Shown here one piece after another: positions 34,625 to 43,838 of a stretch of 63,793 nucleotides of DNA (position 1 is its first letter; the number at the start of each line of letters is the position of its first letter). The notes beneath the pieces are model-generated. The model made no database searches and had not been told where the DNA came from. It saw only the letters and a program-made list of their open reading frames with translations. A program made the translations under genes and the position numbers. The stretch comes from Burkholderia arboris (GTDB lineage Bacteria; Pseudomonadota; Gammaproteobacteria; Burkholderiales; Burkholderiaceae), in assembly GCF_902499125.1 (NCBI RefSeq), contig NZ_CABVPX010000042.1:1-63793 (forward strand), written 5' to 3'.

Positions 34625-37249
34625 ATGAAAGCTGCCGAAATCCGCGAGAAATTCCTCAAATTCTTCGAATCGAAGGGCCACACGATCGTCCGCTCGTCGA
34701 GCCTCGTGCCCGGTAACGACCCCACGCTGATGTTCACGAACTCGGGCATGGTCCAGTTCAAGGACGTCTTCCTCGGCACGGACCCGCGCCCGTACTCGCG
34801 CGCCACGACGGCGCAGCGCAGCGTGCGCGCGGGCGGCAAGCACAACGATCTCGAGAACGTCGGCTACACGGCGCGCCACCACACGTTCTTCGAGATGCTC
34901 GGCAACTTCTCGTTCGGCGACTACTTCAAGCACGACGCGATCAAGTTCGCGTGGGAGCTGCTGACCACGGTCTACCAGCTGCCGAAGGACAAGCTGTGGG
35001 TCACCGTCTACCAGGAAGACGACGAGGCATACGACATCTGGGCGAAGGAAGTCGGCGTGCCGACCGAGCGCATCATCCGCATCGGCGACAACAAGGGCGC
35101 GCGCTACGCGTCGGACAACTTCTGGACGATGGGCGACACCGGCCCGTGCGGCCCGTGTACCGAAATCTTCTACGACCACGGCCCGGACGTGTGGGGCGGC
35201 CCGCCGGGATCGCCTGAAGAAGACGGCGACCGCTACATCGAGATCTGGAACCTCGTGTTCATGCAGTTCAACCGCGACGCGCAGGGCAACATGACGCGCC
35301 TGCCGAAGCAGTCGGTCGACACCGGCATGGGCCTCGAGCGCCTCGCCGCGGTACTGCAGCACGTGCACAGCAACTACGAGATCGACCTGTTCCAGAACCT
35401 GATCAAGGCCGCCGCGCGCGTGACCGAGATCAGCGACCTCACGAACAACTCGCTGAAGGTGATCGCCGATCACATCCGCGCATGCTCGTTCCTGATCGTC
35501 GACGGCGTGATTCCCGGCAACGAAGGCCGCGGCTACGTGCTGCGCCGGATCGTGCGCCGCGCGATCCGCCACGGCTACAAGCTCGGCCGCAAGGGGTCGT
35601 TCTTCCACAAGCTGGTGGCCGACCTCGTCGCCGAGATGGGCGTCGCGTATCCGGAGCTGAAGGAAGCCGAACAACGCGTGACCGACGTGCTGCGCCAGGA
35701 AGAAGAGCGCTTCTTCGAGACGATCGAGCACGGGATGTCGATCCTCGAAGGCGCGCTGGCCGACGTCGAGGCGAAGGGCGGCAAGGTGCTCGACGGCGAA
35801 CTCGCGTTCAAGCTGCACGACACGTACGGCTTCCCGCTCGACCTCACGGCCGACGTGTGCCGCGAGCGCGGGATGACGGTCGACGAGCCGGCATTCGACG
35901 ACGCGATGGCGCGTCAGCGCGAGCAGGCGCGCGCGGCCGGCAAGTTCAAGGCCGCACAGGGCCTCGAATACACGGGCGCGAAGACCACCTTCCACGGTTA
36001 CGAGGAAATCGCGTTCGACGACGCGAAGGTCGTCGCGCTGTACGTCGACGGCTCGTCGGTCAACGAGGTGAAGACCGGCCAGGATGCGGTCGTCGTGCTC
36101 GACCACACGCCGTTCTACGCGGAATCGGGCGGCCAGGTCGGCGACCAGGGCGTGCTCGCGAACGCCGCGACGCGCTTCGCGGTGGCCGACACGCTGAAGG
36201 TGCAGGCCGACGTGATCGGCCATCACGGCACGCTGGAGCAGGGCGCGCTGAAGGTCGGCGACGTGCTGCGCGCGGAAATCGACGCGCATCGCCGCGCCCG
36301 CACGCAGCGCAACCACTCGGCCACCCACCTGATGCACAAGGCGCTGCGCGAAGTGCTCGGCGCGCACGTGCAGCAGAAGGGGTCGCTGGTTGACGCGGAG
36401 AAGACCCGCTTCGACTTCGCGCACAACGCACCGATGACCGACGACGAAATCCGTCGTGTCGAGCAGATCGTCAACAACGAGATCCTGGCCAACGCGCCGG
36501 GCATCGTGCGCGTGATGCCGTACGACGAAGCGGTGAAGGGCGGCGCGATGGCGCTGTTCGGCGAGAAATACGGCGACGAAGTGCGCGTGCTCGACCTCGG
36601 CTTTTCGCGTGAACTGTGCGGCGGCACGCACGTGCATCGCAGCGGCGACATCGGCTTCTTCAAGATCGTCGTCGAAGGCGGCGTCGCGGCCGGCATCCGC
36701 CGCGTCGAGGCGATCACCGGCGACAACGCGGTGCGCTACGTGCAGGAACTCGACGCGCGCGTGAACGAAGCGGCGGCCGCGCTGAAGGCGCAGCCGTCGG
36801 AACTCACGCAGCGCATCGCGCAGGTGCAGGACCAGGTGAAGTCGCTCGAGAAGGAGCTGGGCGCGCTGAAGTCGAAGCTCGCCTCGAGCCAGGGCGACGA
36901 GCTCGCACAGCAGGCAGTCGACGTGGCCGGCGTGTACGTGCTGGCCGCGACGCTCGACGGCGCCGACGCGAAGACGCTGCGCGAAACGGTCGACAAGCTG
37001 AAGGACAAGCTGAAGAGCGCGGCGATCGTGCTGGCGGCCGTCGAAGGCGGCAAGGTCAGCCTGATCGCGGGCGTCACGCCGGATGCGAGCAAGAAGGTCA
37101 AGGCCGGCGAGCTCGTGAACTTCGTCGCGCAGCAGGTCGGCGGCAAGGGCGGCGGCCGTCCGGACATGGCGCAGGCAGGCGGCACCGAGCCGGCAAACCT
37201 GCCGGGCGCGCTCGCTGGCGTGAAGGGCTGGGTCGAAGAGCGGCTCTGA
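34625..37249 (+). CDS. alaS: Alanyl-tRNA synthetase
   Basis: 874 residues (E. coli 876). Class II synthetase. N-terminal aminoacylation core (FFESKGHTIVRSSSLVPGNDP in part, TNSGMVQFKDVF, RHHTFFEMLGNFSFGDY), editing domain with the zinc pattern NHSATHLMH (about 560-568) and CGGTHVHRSGDIG (about 664-676), and a C-terminal coiled coil and C-Ala domain ending in GGRPDMAQAGG. Start ATG 34625 matches the family start MKAAEIREKFL. Ends before two hairpins. Confidence 0.98.
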   Translation: MKAAEIREKFLKFFESKGHTIVRSSSLVPGNDPTLMFTNSGMVQFKDVFLGTDPRPYSRATTAQRSVRAGGKHNDLENVGYTARHHTFFEMLGNFSFGDYFKHDAIKFAWELLTTVYQLPKDKLWVTVYQEDDEAYDIWAKEVGVPTERIIRIGDNKGARYASDNFWTMGDTGPCGPCTEIFYDHGPDVWGGPPGSPEEDGDRYIEIWNLVFMQFNRDAQGNMTRLPKQSVDTGMGLERLAAVLQHVHSNYEIDLFQNLIKAAARVTEISDLTNNSLKVIADHIRACSFLIVDGVIPGNEGRGYVLRRIVRRAIRHGYKLGRKGSFFHKLVADLVAEMGVAYPELKEAEQRVTDVLRQEEERFFETIEHGMSILEGALADVEAKGGKVLDGELAFKLHDTYGFPLDLTADVCRERGMTVDEPAFDDAMARQREQARAAGKFKAAQGLEYTGAKTTFHGYEEIAFDDAKVVALYVDGSSVNEVKTGQDAVVVLDHTPFYAESGGQVGDQGVLANAATRFAVADTLKVQADVIGHHGTLEQGALKVGDVLRAEIDAHRRARTQRNHSATHLMHKALREVLGAHVQQKGSLVDAEKTRFDFAHNAPMTDDEIRRVEQIVNNEILANAPGIVRVMPYDEAVKGGAMALFGEKYGDEVRVLDLGFSRELCGGTHVHRSGDIGFFKIVVEGGVAAGIRRVEAITGDNAVRYVQELDARVNEAAAALKAQPSELTQRIAQVQDQVKSLEKELGALKSKLASSQGDELAQQAVDVAGVYVLAATLDGADAKTLRETVDKLKDKLKSAAIVLAAVEGGKVSLIAGVTPDASKKVKAGELVNFVAQQVGGKGGGRPDMAQAGGTEPANLPGALAGVKGWVEERL

Positions 37250-37265
37250 TCGTGACGCGATCGAT

Positions 37266-37292
37266 GCGATGCCGTGTCACTGACGGCATCGC
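37266..37292 (+). terminator. First hairpin after alaS
   Basis: Perfect 10-bp stem GCGATGCCGT, loop gtcactg, ACGGCATCGC, 17 nt after the stop codon. No T-run; probably acts with the stronger hairpin that follows. Confidence 0.5.
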
Positions 37293-37300
37293 CTGAATGG

Positions 37301-37340
37301 AAAAACGACCCGATCGGCAGGCGCCGGTCGGGTCGTTTTG
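37301..37340. terminator. Bidirectional intrinsic terminator (alaS / LysR gene)
   Basis: AAAACGACCCGA...TCGGGTCGTTTT forms a 12-bp stem with GC-rich inner part, A-run on the left and TTTTGTTT on the right, between convergent genes. Confidence 0.92.
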
Positions 37341-37380
37341 TTTGTGCGCGTCGATCGGTGCGGCGACGCGCGAACACGGG

Positions 37381-38295
37381 TCAGGCCGTCACGGTCGCCG
37401 GCGGCTTCGTCGCGTCGCCAGGCGGCCGCGCGGCTTCCGTGAGCGCATCGCGCAGCGCGGCGAGCGCCGCCGACGCGTAGCCCTGCCGCCACGCGAGCAG
37501 TGTGTCGATGCCTTCGAGGTCGGGGATCGTGTGCGCGGTGATGTTGCCGGTCTCGGGTTGCAGATCGAGCACCGAACGCGGCGCGACCGCGATGCCCGCG
37601 CCGGCCGCGACGCACGCGACGATCGCGTGATACGAGCCGAGTTCGAGCACGCGCGCCGGCTTCACGCCGTGTGCCGCATACCACTGTTCGACGTACTTGC
37701 GATACGTGCAGCCGCGCTCGAACGCGATCAGCGTCGGCAGGATCACGTCGCGCGGCGTGCGCACCGGCGGATGGCCGCGCGGCGTCAGCAACACGAGGTT
37801 CTCGCGGAAGATCGGCACCGTCTCGAACGTGTCGGGCAGTGACGCCGGCTCGGGCGGGCGCGCGAACAGCGCGGCGTCGATCTCGAAGTCGCGCACCCGG
37901 TCGATCAGCCAGCCCGTCGTGCCGGTCAGCAGTTCGAGCGATACGTCGGGCCACGCGTGGTGATAGTGCGCAAGTATGGTCGGCAGCCGGCTGGCCGCCG
38001 TGCTTTCCATCGTGCCGAGCCGCAGGCGGCCACGCGGCGTGTCTTCGCGCACCGCGTCGCGCGCTTCGTCGGCGAGCGCGAGCAGGCGCTCCGCGTACGG
38101 CAGCAGCGTGTGGCCGGCCGGCGTCAGCACGAGCCGGCGGCCGTCGCGCACGAACAGCGCCGCGCCGAGTTCTTCCTCCAGCTGCTTGATGCGCGTCGTG
38201 ACGTTCGACTGCACGCGATTGAGCTTGGCCGCCGCACGCGTCACGCCGTTCTCGCGCACGACCGCCCGGAATATCGCCAGCGCGGCCAGATCCAT
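37381..38295 (-). CDS. LysR family transcriptional regulator
   Basis: 304 residues. HTH at about 1-60 (RAAAKLNRVQSNVTTRIKQ), effector domain about 90-290 with the GTMESTAASRLP start typical of this subfamily. It is divergent from a YbfB/YjiJ-type MFS gene; the 100-bp gap has an AT-rich block (about 38322-38342) likely to hold both promoters and the operator. Probable control of the exporter is inference. Confidence 0.9.
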   Translation of the reverse strand: MDLAALAIFRAVVRENGVTRAAAKLNRVQSNVTTRIKQLEEELGAALFVRDGRRLVLTPAGHTLLPYAERLLALADEARDAVREDTPRGRLRLGTMESTAASRLPTILAHYHHAWPDVSLELLTGTTGWLIDRVRDFEIDAALFARPPEPASLPDTFETVPIFRENLVLLTPRGHPPVRTPRDVILPTLIAFERGCTYRKYVEQWYAAHGVKPARVLELGSYHAIVACVAAGAGIAVAPRSVLDLQPETGNITAHTIPDLEGIDTLLAWRQGYASAALAALRDALTEAARPPGDATKPPATVTA

Positions 38296-38418
38296 GATTC
38301 TCTCCAGGGGATGGGTCGATTCTTAATTATTCATTTTTCGAGAACGTTTGGTCAAGCTACGATGCAAACATTCCGATTTCCGATCCGGCCGGCGCGCTGA
38401 GTGCCGGCCGCTGCCGCC

Positions 38419-39687
38419 ATGTCCCGCTTCGATGCCCCGACCGCCGCTGCCGGCGTGCTTTCGTCCGATCAGGCCGACCGCCGTGCCCGCGCGGCCGCGC
38501 TGGCCTGCATGATCGGCCTCGCCGTCGTACTCGGCGTCGGCCGCTTCGCGTTCACGCCGCTGTTGCCGCTGATGCTTGCGGACGGCTCGATCGGCCTGAA
38601 GGCCGGAAGCTGGCTCGCGTCGGCGAACTATGCGGGCTACTTCGCCGGCGCGGTCAGTTGCGCGGCGTTGCGCGTCGCGCCCGCGCGGATGGTGCGCTTC
38701 GGGCTCGCGGCCACCGTGCTGCTGACCGCCGCGATGGGCGTCGGCCACCTGCTGCCGGTGTGGCTCGCGGTGCGTTTCGTCGCGGGCGTCGTCAGTGCGT
38801 GGACGTTCGTGTTCATGTCGCAATGGGGATTGCGGCGTCTGGCCGAGCTGTATGCGCCGGAGTGGAGCGGGGTGATCTACGCGGGGCCGGGCGTCGGCAT
38901 CGTCGTGACGGGGCTGCTCGGCAGTGCGCTGGCCGGCCAGCGCGCGGCGGCGGGCTGGCTGGGTTTCGCGGCGCTGTCGGCGGTGCTGTCGGTCGCGATC
39001 TGGCGCACGTTCGGCACGACGCGGGCGAACGCGGCGCCGCCGGCGGCCGCCGCGCCGCATGCGGCCGCCGGAGCGACGGCAGCTGCGACGGTACCTTCAA
39101 CGCCACCTGCCGCCGGCAGGCGAAGCCATCGCGCGGACGCCGCGTGGCTCGTCGGGCTGTACGGCGCACCGGGCTTCGGTTACATCATCACCGCGACGTT
39201 CCTGCCGGTGATCGCGCGCGCCGCACTGCCGGCCGGTTCGCCGTGGCCCGACCTGTTCTGGCCGATGTTCGGCGCGGCGCTGATCGTCGGCGCGATCACC
39301 GCCGCGCGGCTGCCCGGGCACTGGGACAACCGGTTGTTGTTGGCGGCTGGTTGCGCGACGCAGGCGCTCGGCATCGCTGCCGGAATCGTGTGGCCGAATG
39401 CGGCCGGCTTTTCGGTCGGCAGCGCGCTGCTCGGCCTGCCGTTCACCGCGATCACGCTGTTCGCGATGCGCGAGGCGCGGCGCCTGCACGGCGAGCGCGC
39501 GGCCGGGCTGATGGGTTATGCGACCGCCTCGTACGGTGTCGGGCAGATCCTCGGGCCGCTCGTCGCAGCGCCGCTGGCCGCGCATTTCGGGTCGTTTACG
39601 CCCGCGCTGTGGGTCGCGGTGGCCGCGTTGCTGATCGGCGCGGCCGGCTTCGCGGCCACCGCCGCACGCGGGCGCCGGCAATTCTGA
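38419..39687 (+). CDS. YbfB/YjiJ family MFS transporter
   Basis: 422 residues from ATG 38419 (an in-frame GTG at 38401 would add 6). About 11-12 hydrophobic helices, with GVGRFAFTPLLPLM in the first helix, the hallmark of this MFS group, and a low-complexity Ala/Thr linker mid-protein (about residues 206-235). Likely an exporter of small molecules; substrate unknown. Divergent from the LysR gene. Confidence 0.87.
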   Translation: MSRFDAPTAAAGVLSSDQADRRARAAALACMIGLAVVLGVGRFAFTPLLPLMLADGSIGLKAGSWLASANYAGYFAGAVSCAALRVAPARMVRFGLAATVLLTAAMGVGHLLPVWLAVRFVAGVVSAWTFVFMSQWGLRRLAELYAPEWSGVIYAGPGVGIVVTGLLGSALAGQRAAAGWLGFAALSAVLSVAIWRTFGTTRANAAPPAAAAPHAAAGATAAATVPSTPPAAGRRSHRADAAWLVGLYGAPGFGYIITATFLPVIARAALPAGSPWPDLFWPMFGAALIVGAITAARLPGHWDNRLLLAAGCATQALGIAAGIVWPNAAGFSVGSALLGLPFTAITLFAMREARRLHGERAAGLMGYATASYGVGQILGPLVAAPLAAHFGSFTPALWVAVAALLIGAAGFAATAARGRRQF

Positions 39688-39728
39688 CGCCGGCGGGGCC
39701 GGATCGTCTGCGGCGCGGGCAAACTCGC

Positions 39729-39734
39729 TAGAAT
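39729..39734 (+). promoter_or_regulatory. Probable -10 element for the zinc-ribbon Nudix gene
   Basis: TAGAAT lies 75 nt before the start codon in the 121-bp gap after the MFS gene; a weak -35 candidate (TCGTCT) lies 19 nt upstream. Confidence 0.35.
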
Positions 39735-39808
39735 GAAGCCTTTCCCGCGCCGAGCGGGTGCGCGGGCAGCCGGCTGGCGGCCGTCCGGCGCTCGCCAGAT
39801 CCCCATCG

Positions 39809-40345
39809 ATGACCACCGCCGACTACCGCTTTTGCCCGCGCTGCGCGAGCCCGCTGACCGAGCGCGCCGATCCCGAACATGAAGGCGGCCGCATTCGCCA
39901 GGCATGCCCCGACGACACCTGCGGCTATGTGCACTGGAACAACCCGCTGCCCGTCGTCGCGGCGATCGTCGAGCTCGACGGCAAGATCCTGCTCGCACGC
40001 AACGCGGCCTGGCCCGAAGGGATGTTCGCGCTGATCACCGGTTTCCTCGAAAACGGCGAAACGCCCGAGGACGGCATCGCGCGCGAGGTGTTCGAGGAAA
40101 CCGCGCTGAAGGCCGAGCACGTGTCGCTCGTCGGCGTGTACGAATTCATCCGCAAGAACGAGCTGATCATCGCGTACCACGTGCGTGCGTCGGGCTCGGT
40201 GTCGCTGTCGCCGGAATTGCTCGAATACAAGCTCGTCGATCCGCCGTTGCTGCGCCCGTGGCGTGCCGGGACGGGTATCGCGCTCGCCGACTGGATGCGC
40301 GCGCGCGGCCTCGATTTCGAGTTCGTCGACCGGCCGGGCCAGTGA
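39809..40345 (+). CDS. Zinc-ribbon Nudix hydrolase (NudC-like)
   Basis: 178 residues. An N-terminal zinc ribbon (CPRC at about 9-12 and CPDDTC at about 33-38) precedes a Nudix domain with box GFLENGETPEDGIAREVFEETAL (part: GETPEDGIAREVFEETAL, about 76-96). The ribbon plus Nudix layout recalls NADH pyrophosphatase NudC, but the protein is shorter than NudC (257 aa in E. coli) and lacks its N-terminal domain. Substrate uncertain. Confidence 0.85.
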   Translation: MTTADYRFCPRCASPLTERADPEHEGGRIRQACPDDTCGYVHWNNPLPVVAAIVELDGKILLARNAAWPEGMFALITGFLENGETPEDGIAREVFEETALKAEHVSLVGVYEFIRKNELIIAYHVRASGSVSLSPELLEYKLVDPPLLRPWRAGTGIALADWMRARGLDFEFVDRPGQ

Positions 40346-40391
40346 CGGGCCGGCCTGCCCGCAAGGTTTCATCCGCCGCACCGCGAGCGAT

Positions 40392-40428
40392 CGCGGCACG
40401 GCGGCGCGTTTCCCGCCGCCGTGCCGCG
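40392..40428 (+). terminator. Strong hairpin between Nudix and thioesterase genes
   Basis: A perfect 15-bp GC stem (CGCGGCACGGCGGCG, loop cgtttcc, and its complement) followed by only TT. It lies between two genes read in the same direction, so it may separate two transcription units or act in RNA stability. Confidence 0.55.
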
Positions 40429-40484
40429 CCTTACGGCCGCCGCGCGTCGTCCTCATCGCTCCCATCGTCCTGACCGCCATCGCC

Positions 40485-40922
40485 ATGTCCGACAAGCCGC
40501 AGCCGCGTCCGCGCGACGCCTATCGCCACTTCCTGCCGATCACGACCCGCTGGATGGACAACGACGTCTACGGGCACGTGAACAACGTCGTCTACTACAG
40601 CTACTTCGACACGGTCGTGAACGCGTACCTGATCCGCGCGGGCGTACTCGATGTCGAGCACGGGCAGACGATCGGGCTGGTGGTCGAGACGCAGTGCAAC
40701 TATTTCGCGCCGCTCGTGTTCCCGCAGTCGGTCGACGCGGGGCTGCGCGTCGTGAAGCTCGGCACGTCGAGCGTGCGCTACGAGGTCGGGCTGTTCGCGC
40801 AAGGCGATGCGTCGCCCGCCGCGCAAGGGCATTTCGTGCACGTGTACGTCGATCGCGCGACGCGCCGCCCCGTGCCGCTGCCCGATGCGTTGCGCGCCGC
40901 GCTCGAGCCGCTCACGGTCTGA
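40485..40922 (+). CDS. Acyl-CoA thioesterase (4HBT hot-dog fold)
   Basis: 145 residues. Hot-dog fold with the 4-hydroxybenzoyl-CoA thioesterase-type motif RWMDNDVYGHVNNVVYYSYFD (part: DNDVYGHVNN, catalytic Asp about 25). It hydrolyses acyl-CoA thioesters; chain preference unknown. livH begins only 9 nt after its stop, so it is probably co-transcribed with the transporter, hinting that the transported compound is degraded through CoA esters. Confidence 0.87.
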   Translation: MSDKPQPRPRDAYRHFLPITTRWMDNDVYGHVNNVVYYSYFDTVVNAYLIRAGVLDVEHGQTIGLVVETQCNYFAPLVFPQSVDAGLRVVKLGTSSVRYEVGLFAQGDASPAAQGHFVHVYVDRATRRPVPLPDALRAALEPLTV

Positions 40923-40931
40923 CGGCTCGCG

Positions 40932-41867
40932 GTGCACGCGTTCGCGCTCCAGGCCTTCAACGGCCTCAGCTACGGCTTGCTGCTGTTCATGCTGTCGGCC
41001 GGCCTCACGCTGATCTTCAGCGTGCAGGGCGTGCTGAACTTCGCGCATGCGAGCTTCTACATGCTCGGCGCGTATGTCGGTTACAGCATCGCAGCCCACG
41101 CGGGCTTCTGGCCCGCGCTCGTGCTCGCGCCGCTCGCGGTCGGGCTGCTCGGCGCCGGCTGCGAACGCGCGCTGCTGCGCCGCGTGCAGGCGCGCGGTCA
41201 TACGAGCGAGCTGCTGCTGACCTTCGGTCTCGCGTACCTGATCGGCGAGGGCGCGAAGCTCGTCTGGGGCCTCGCGCCGCTGCCGGCGCCCGTGCCGCGG
41301 TTGTTCGACGGCGCACCCGTGACCGTCTTCGGCCTCGCATTGCCGCGTTACCGGCTCTTCATGATGGCGATGTCCGCGACGATGCTGGTCGCGCTCGGCG
41401 CGCTGCTGCGCGTGTCGCGCATCGGGCTCGTCGTGCGTGCGTCGCTCACGCATCGCTCGGCCGTCGAGGCGCTCGGCTACGACGTGCCGCGCGTGATGAC
41501 GGCGTTGTTCGGCGCGGGCACCGCGCTCGCCGCGCTGGCCGGGGTGATCGGCGCGCCGCTCGCGGTGATCGAACCCGCGCTGGCCGAGACCGTCGGGTCG
41601 GTCGTGTTCGCGGTCGTCGTGATCGGCGGGCTCGGCTCGCTCGGCGGCGCGTTCGTCGCGTCGCTCGCGGTCGGTTTCGCGCAGACCTTCGCGGCCGCGA
41701 GCGACACGTCGCTGCGCGACCTCGCGCAATGGGCCGGCATCGCGCTGCCTGACAGCGTGGCCGCGGTGTCGATCGCGCAACTCGCGCCGCTGGTACCGTA
41801 CCTGCTGCTCGTCGCGGTGCTGGTCGCGCGGCCGCGCGGACTGTTCGGAGAACGTGCCGATGCGTAG
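40932..41867 (+). CDS. Branched-chain amino acid type ABC permease LivH
   Basis: 311 residues from a GTG. Eight or so TM helices and the LivH pattern GLTLIFSVQGVLNFAHASFYMLGAY (part: GVLNFAHASFYMLGAY) near the N-terminus and FAVVVIGGLGSLGGAFVASL (part) near 225. First membrane component of a livHMGF set. Overlaps livM by 8 nt. No binding-protein gene occurs beside it. Confidence 0.9.
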   Translation: MHAFALQAFNGLSYGLLLFMLSAGLTLIFSVQGVLNFAHASFYMLGAYVGYSIAAHAGFWPALVLAPLAVGLLGAGCERALLRRVQARGHTSELLLTFGLAYLIGEGAKLVWGLAPLPAPVPRLFDGAPVTVFGLALPRYRLFMMAMSATMLVALGALLRVSRIGLVVRASLTHRSAVEALGYDVPRVMTALFGAGTALAALAGVIGAPLAVIEPALAETVGSVVFAVVVIGGLGSLGGAFVASLAVGFAQTFAAASDTSLRDLAQWAGIALPDSVAAVSIAQLAPLVPYLLLVAVLVARPRGLFGERADA

Positions 41868-43089
41868 CCGCATGCTGGCCGGATGCGTGCGCTGGGCGCT
41901 GTTCGCCGCGTGCTTCGCGCTGCCCGCGTGGCTGTGGCCGCATGGCGCGGTGCTCGGCTATCTCGCGCAGACGGCCGCGCTCGTCGTGCTCGCGCTGTCG
42001 TACAACCTGCAGCTCGGCACGACCGGGCTGCTGTCGTTCGGTCACGCGGCGTTCGCGGGCCTCGGCGCGTTCGCGGCCGCGCACTGGTTCAACCATCTGG
42101 GCGGCCCGTTGCCGCTGCTGCCGCTCGTCGGCGGTGTGGCCGGCGCGGGATTCGGGTTCGTCGCGGGGCTGCTCGCGACGCGCCGTTCCGGCACCGCGTT
42201 CGCGATGATCACGCTCGGGCTCGGCGAATGCGTCGCGGCGGCCGCGTGGAGCGTACCGGCGTGGTTCGGCGGTCTCGGCGGCGTGCCGATCGACCGCGCG
42301 AGCGGCACGCCGTGGGGCAACTGGCATTTCGGCGCGCCGGCGCACGCGTATGCGGTGATCGCCGCGTGGTGCGTCGTGTCGGCGTGGGCCATGCACGCGC
42401 TGACGCGCACGCCGCTCGCGCGGCTCGCGAACGCGGTGCGCGACAACCCGGCGCGCGTCGCCGCGCTCGGCACCGATCCGCGCCGCGTGCGGCTTGCGAT
42501 GGTCACGTGCGCATCGTTCTTCGCGGGCATCGCCGGCACGCTGACGTTGATCGACATCGAGATCGCGACGCCCGACAGCGTGTCGATGGCGCGCTCGGCA
42601 ACCGTGCTGATCGCCGCGGTGATCGGCGGCACCGGCGCGTTCTTCGGGCCGGCCGCCGGCGCGGCGGTGCTGACCGCGCTGAGCATCGGCGTCGCGGGCG
42701 TGTCGCGGGCGTGGGCGCTGTATCTCGGCGTGCTGTTCGTCGCGATCGTCGTGGCCGCGCCGCGCGGGCTCGCGGGCATCGCGCAGGCGCTCGCGCGGGC
42801 GATGCGGCGCGATGCCCCGGCGCCCGAGCGGTGGCGGATGCTGTGCGCGGTCGGCGCGTGCGTGTTCTGGGCCGTCGCGATCGTCTGCGCGGCCGAACTC
42901 GGCTATGCGTGGCGCTTCGCGCAGGACGACGGCACGGGCCTCGCATTCGGCGCATGGGGCATCGACGCCGATACGCCGGCCGGCTGGGCCGTCGCGTGCT
43001 CGGCGGCCGGCATCGGCACGCTGCTGTGGGGCTGGCGCGCCCGGTTCGTGCAGGACGGGCAGGCCGGCAAGCGGGAGGATGCGCGATGA
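41860..43089 (+). CDS. Branched-chain amino acid type ABC permease LivM, extended
   Basis: 409 residues from ATG 41860 (GTG 41854 is also possible). The LivM core is clear: LSYNLQLGTTGLLSFGHAAFAGLGA, cited in part as GTTGLLSFGHAAFAGLGA (about 50-70), AVRDNPARVAALGTD, and GGTGAFFGPAAGAAVL, then the usual end PRGLAGIAQAL (about 310). Beyond it are about 90 further residues with two more hydrophobic helices, which most LivM proteins of this type lack. Stop overlaps livG (ATGA). Confidence 0.88.
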   Translation: MRSRMLAGCVRWALFAACFALPAWLWPHGAVLGYLAQTAALVVLALSYNLQLGTTGLLSFGHAAFAGLGAFAAAHWFNHLGGPLPLLPLVGGVAGAGFGFVAGLLATRRSGTAFAMITLGLGECVAAAAWSVPAWFGGLGGVPIDRASGTPWGNWHFGAPAHAYAVIAAWCVVSAWAMHALTRTPLARLANAVRDNPARVAALGTDPRRVRLAMVTCASFFAGIAGTLTLIDIEIATPDSVSMARSATVLIAAVIGGTGAFFGPAAGAAVLTALSIGVAGVSRAWALYLGVLFVAIVVAAPRGLAGIAQALARAMRRDAPAPERWRMLCAVGACVFWAVAIVCAAELGYAWRFAQDDGTGLAFGAWGIDADTPAGWAVACSAAGIGTLLWGWRARFVQDGQAGKREDAR

Positions 43090-43838
43090 ACGGCAACGCG
43101 ATCGCGCTGCATGGCGTCGTGCAGCGCTTCGGCGCGCAGACCGTGCTCGACGGTGTCGAGCTGAGCATCGCGGCCGGCGAGCGTCATGCGCTGATCGGGC
43201 CGAACGGCGCGGGCAAGTCGACGCTGTTCGGCGTGATTGCGGGGGCGACGCGGCCGACGCGCGGGCGCGTCGTGCTGCATGGCGTCGAGCTGCGCGGACG
43301 CGGGCCGGTCGTCGCGAGCCGCCTCGGCATCGGCCGCAGTTTCCAGCAGACCAGCGCGTTCGCGCGGCTGACGGTATTCGACAACCTGCGTTGCGCGGCG
43401 CTGCATGCGCCGGCCGAACGGCGGCGCTGGTGGAACCGGCTGCGCGAATCGGCGTCGGTCGATCTCGCGGCCGCGCGCGTGCTGCACGACATCGGTCTCG
43501 ACGCGCGGCGCGACACGCCGGCCGCCGAACTGAGCTATGCGGAACAGCGCGCGCTCGATCTCGGGATCGCGCTCGCGAGCGGCGCGCGCACGCTGTTGCT
43601 CGACGAGCCCACGGCCGGCATGAGCCGCGCGCAGGCGGCGCGGATGATCGCGCTGATCCGCGCGACGACGCAGGGTCGCACGGTGCTGATGATCGAGCAC
43701 GACATGGACGCGGTGTTCGGCTTCGCGGAACGCATCACGGTGCTCGTGCGCGGCACGGTGGTCGCGACCGGTGCGCCCGATGCGATCCGTGCCGATCCGC
43801 GCGTGCGGGCCGCGTATCTGGGCGAGGGCCGCGCATGA
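43086..43838 (+). CDS. Branched-chain amino acid type ABC ATPase LivG
   Basis: 250 residues. Walker A GPNGAGKST (about 38-46), Q-loop GRSFQQTSAF, LivG-type signature ELSYAEQRALDLGIAL (about 155), Walker B TLLLDEPTAGMS and switch His in IEHDMD. All catalytic residues are intact. Translationally coupled to livM and livF by ATGA overlaps. Confidence 0.92.
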   Translation: MNGNAIALHGVVQRFGAQTVLDGVELSIAAGERHALIGPNGAGKSTLFGVIAGATRPTRGRVVLHGVELRGRGPVVASRLGIGRSFQQTSAFARLTVFDNLRCAALHAPAERRRWWNRLRESASVDLAAARVLHDIGLDARRDTPAAELSYAEQRALDLGIALASGARTLLLDEPTAGMSRAQAARMIALIRATTQGRTVLMIEHDMDAVFGFAERITVLVRGTVVATGAPDAIRADPRVRAAYLGEGRA

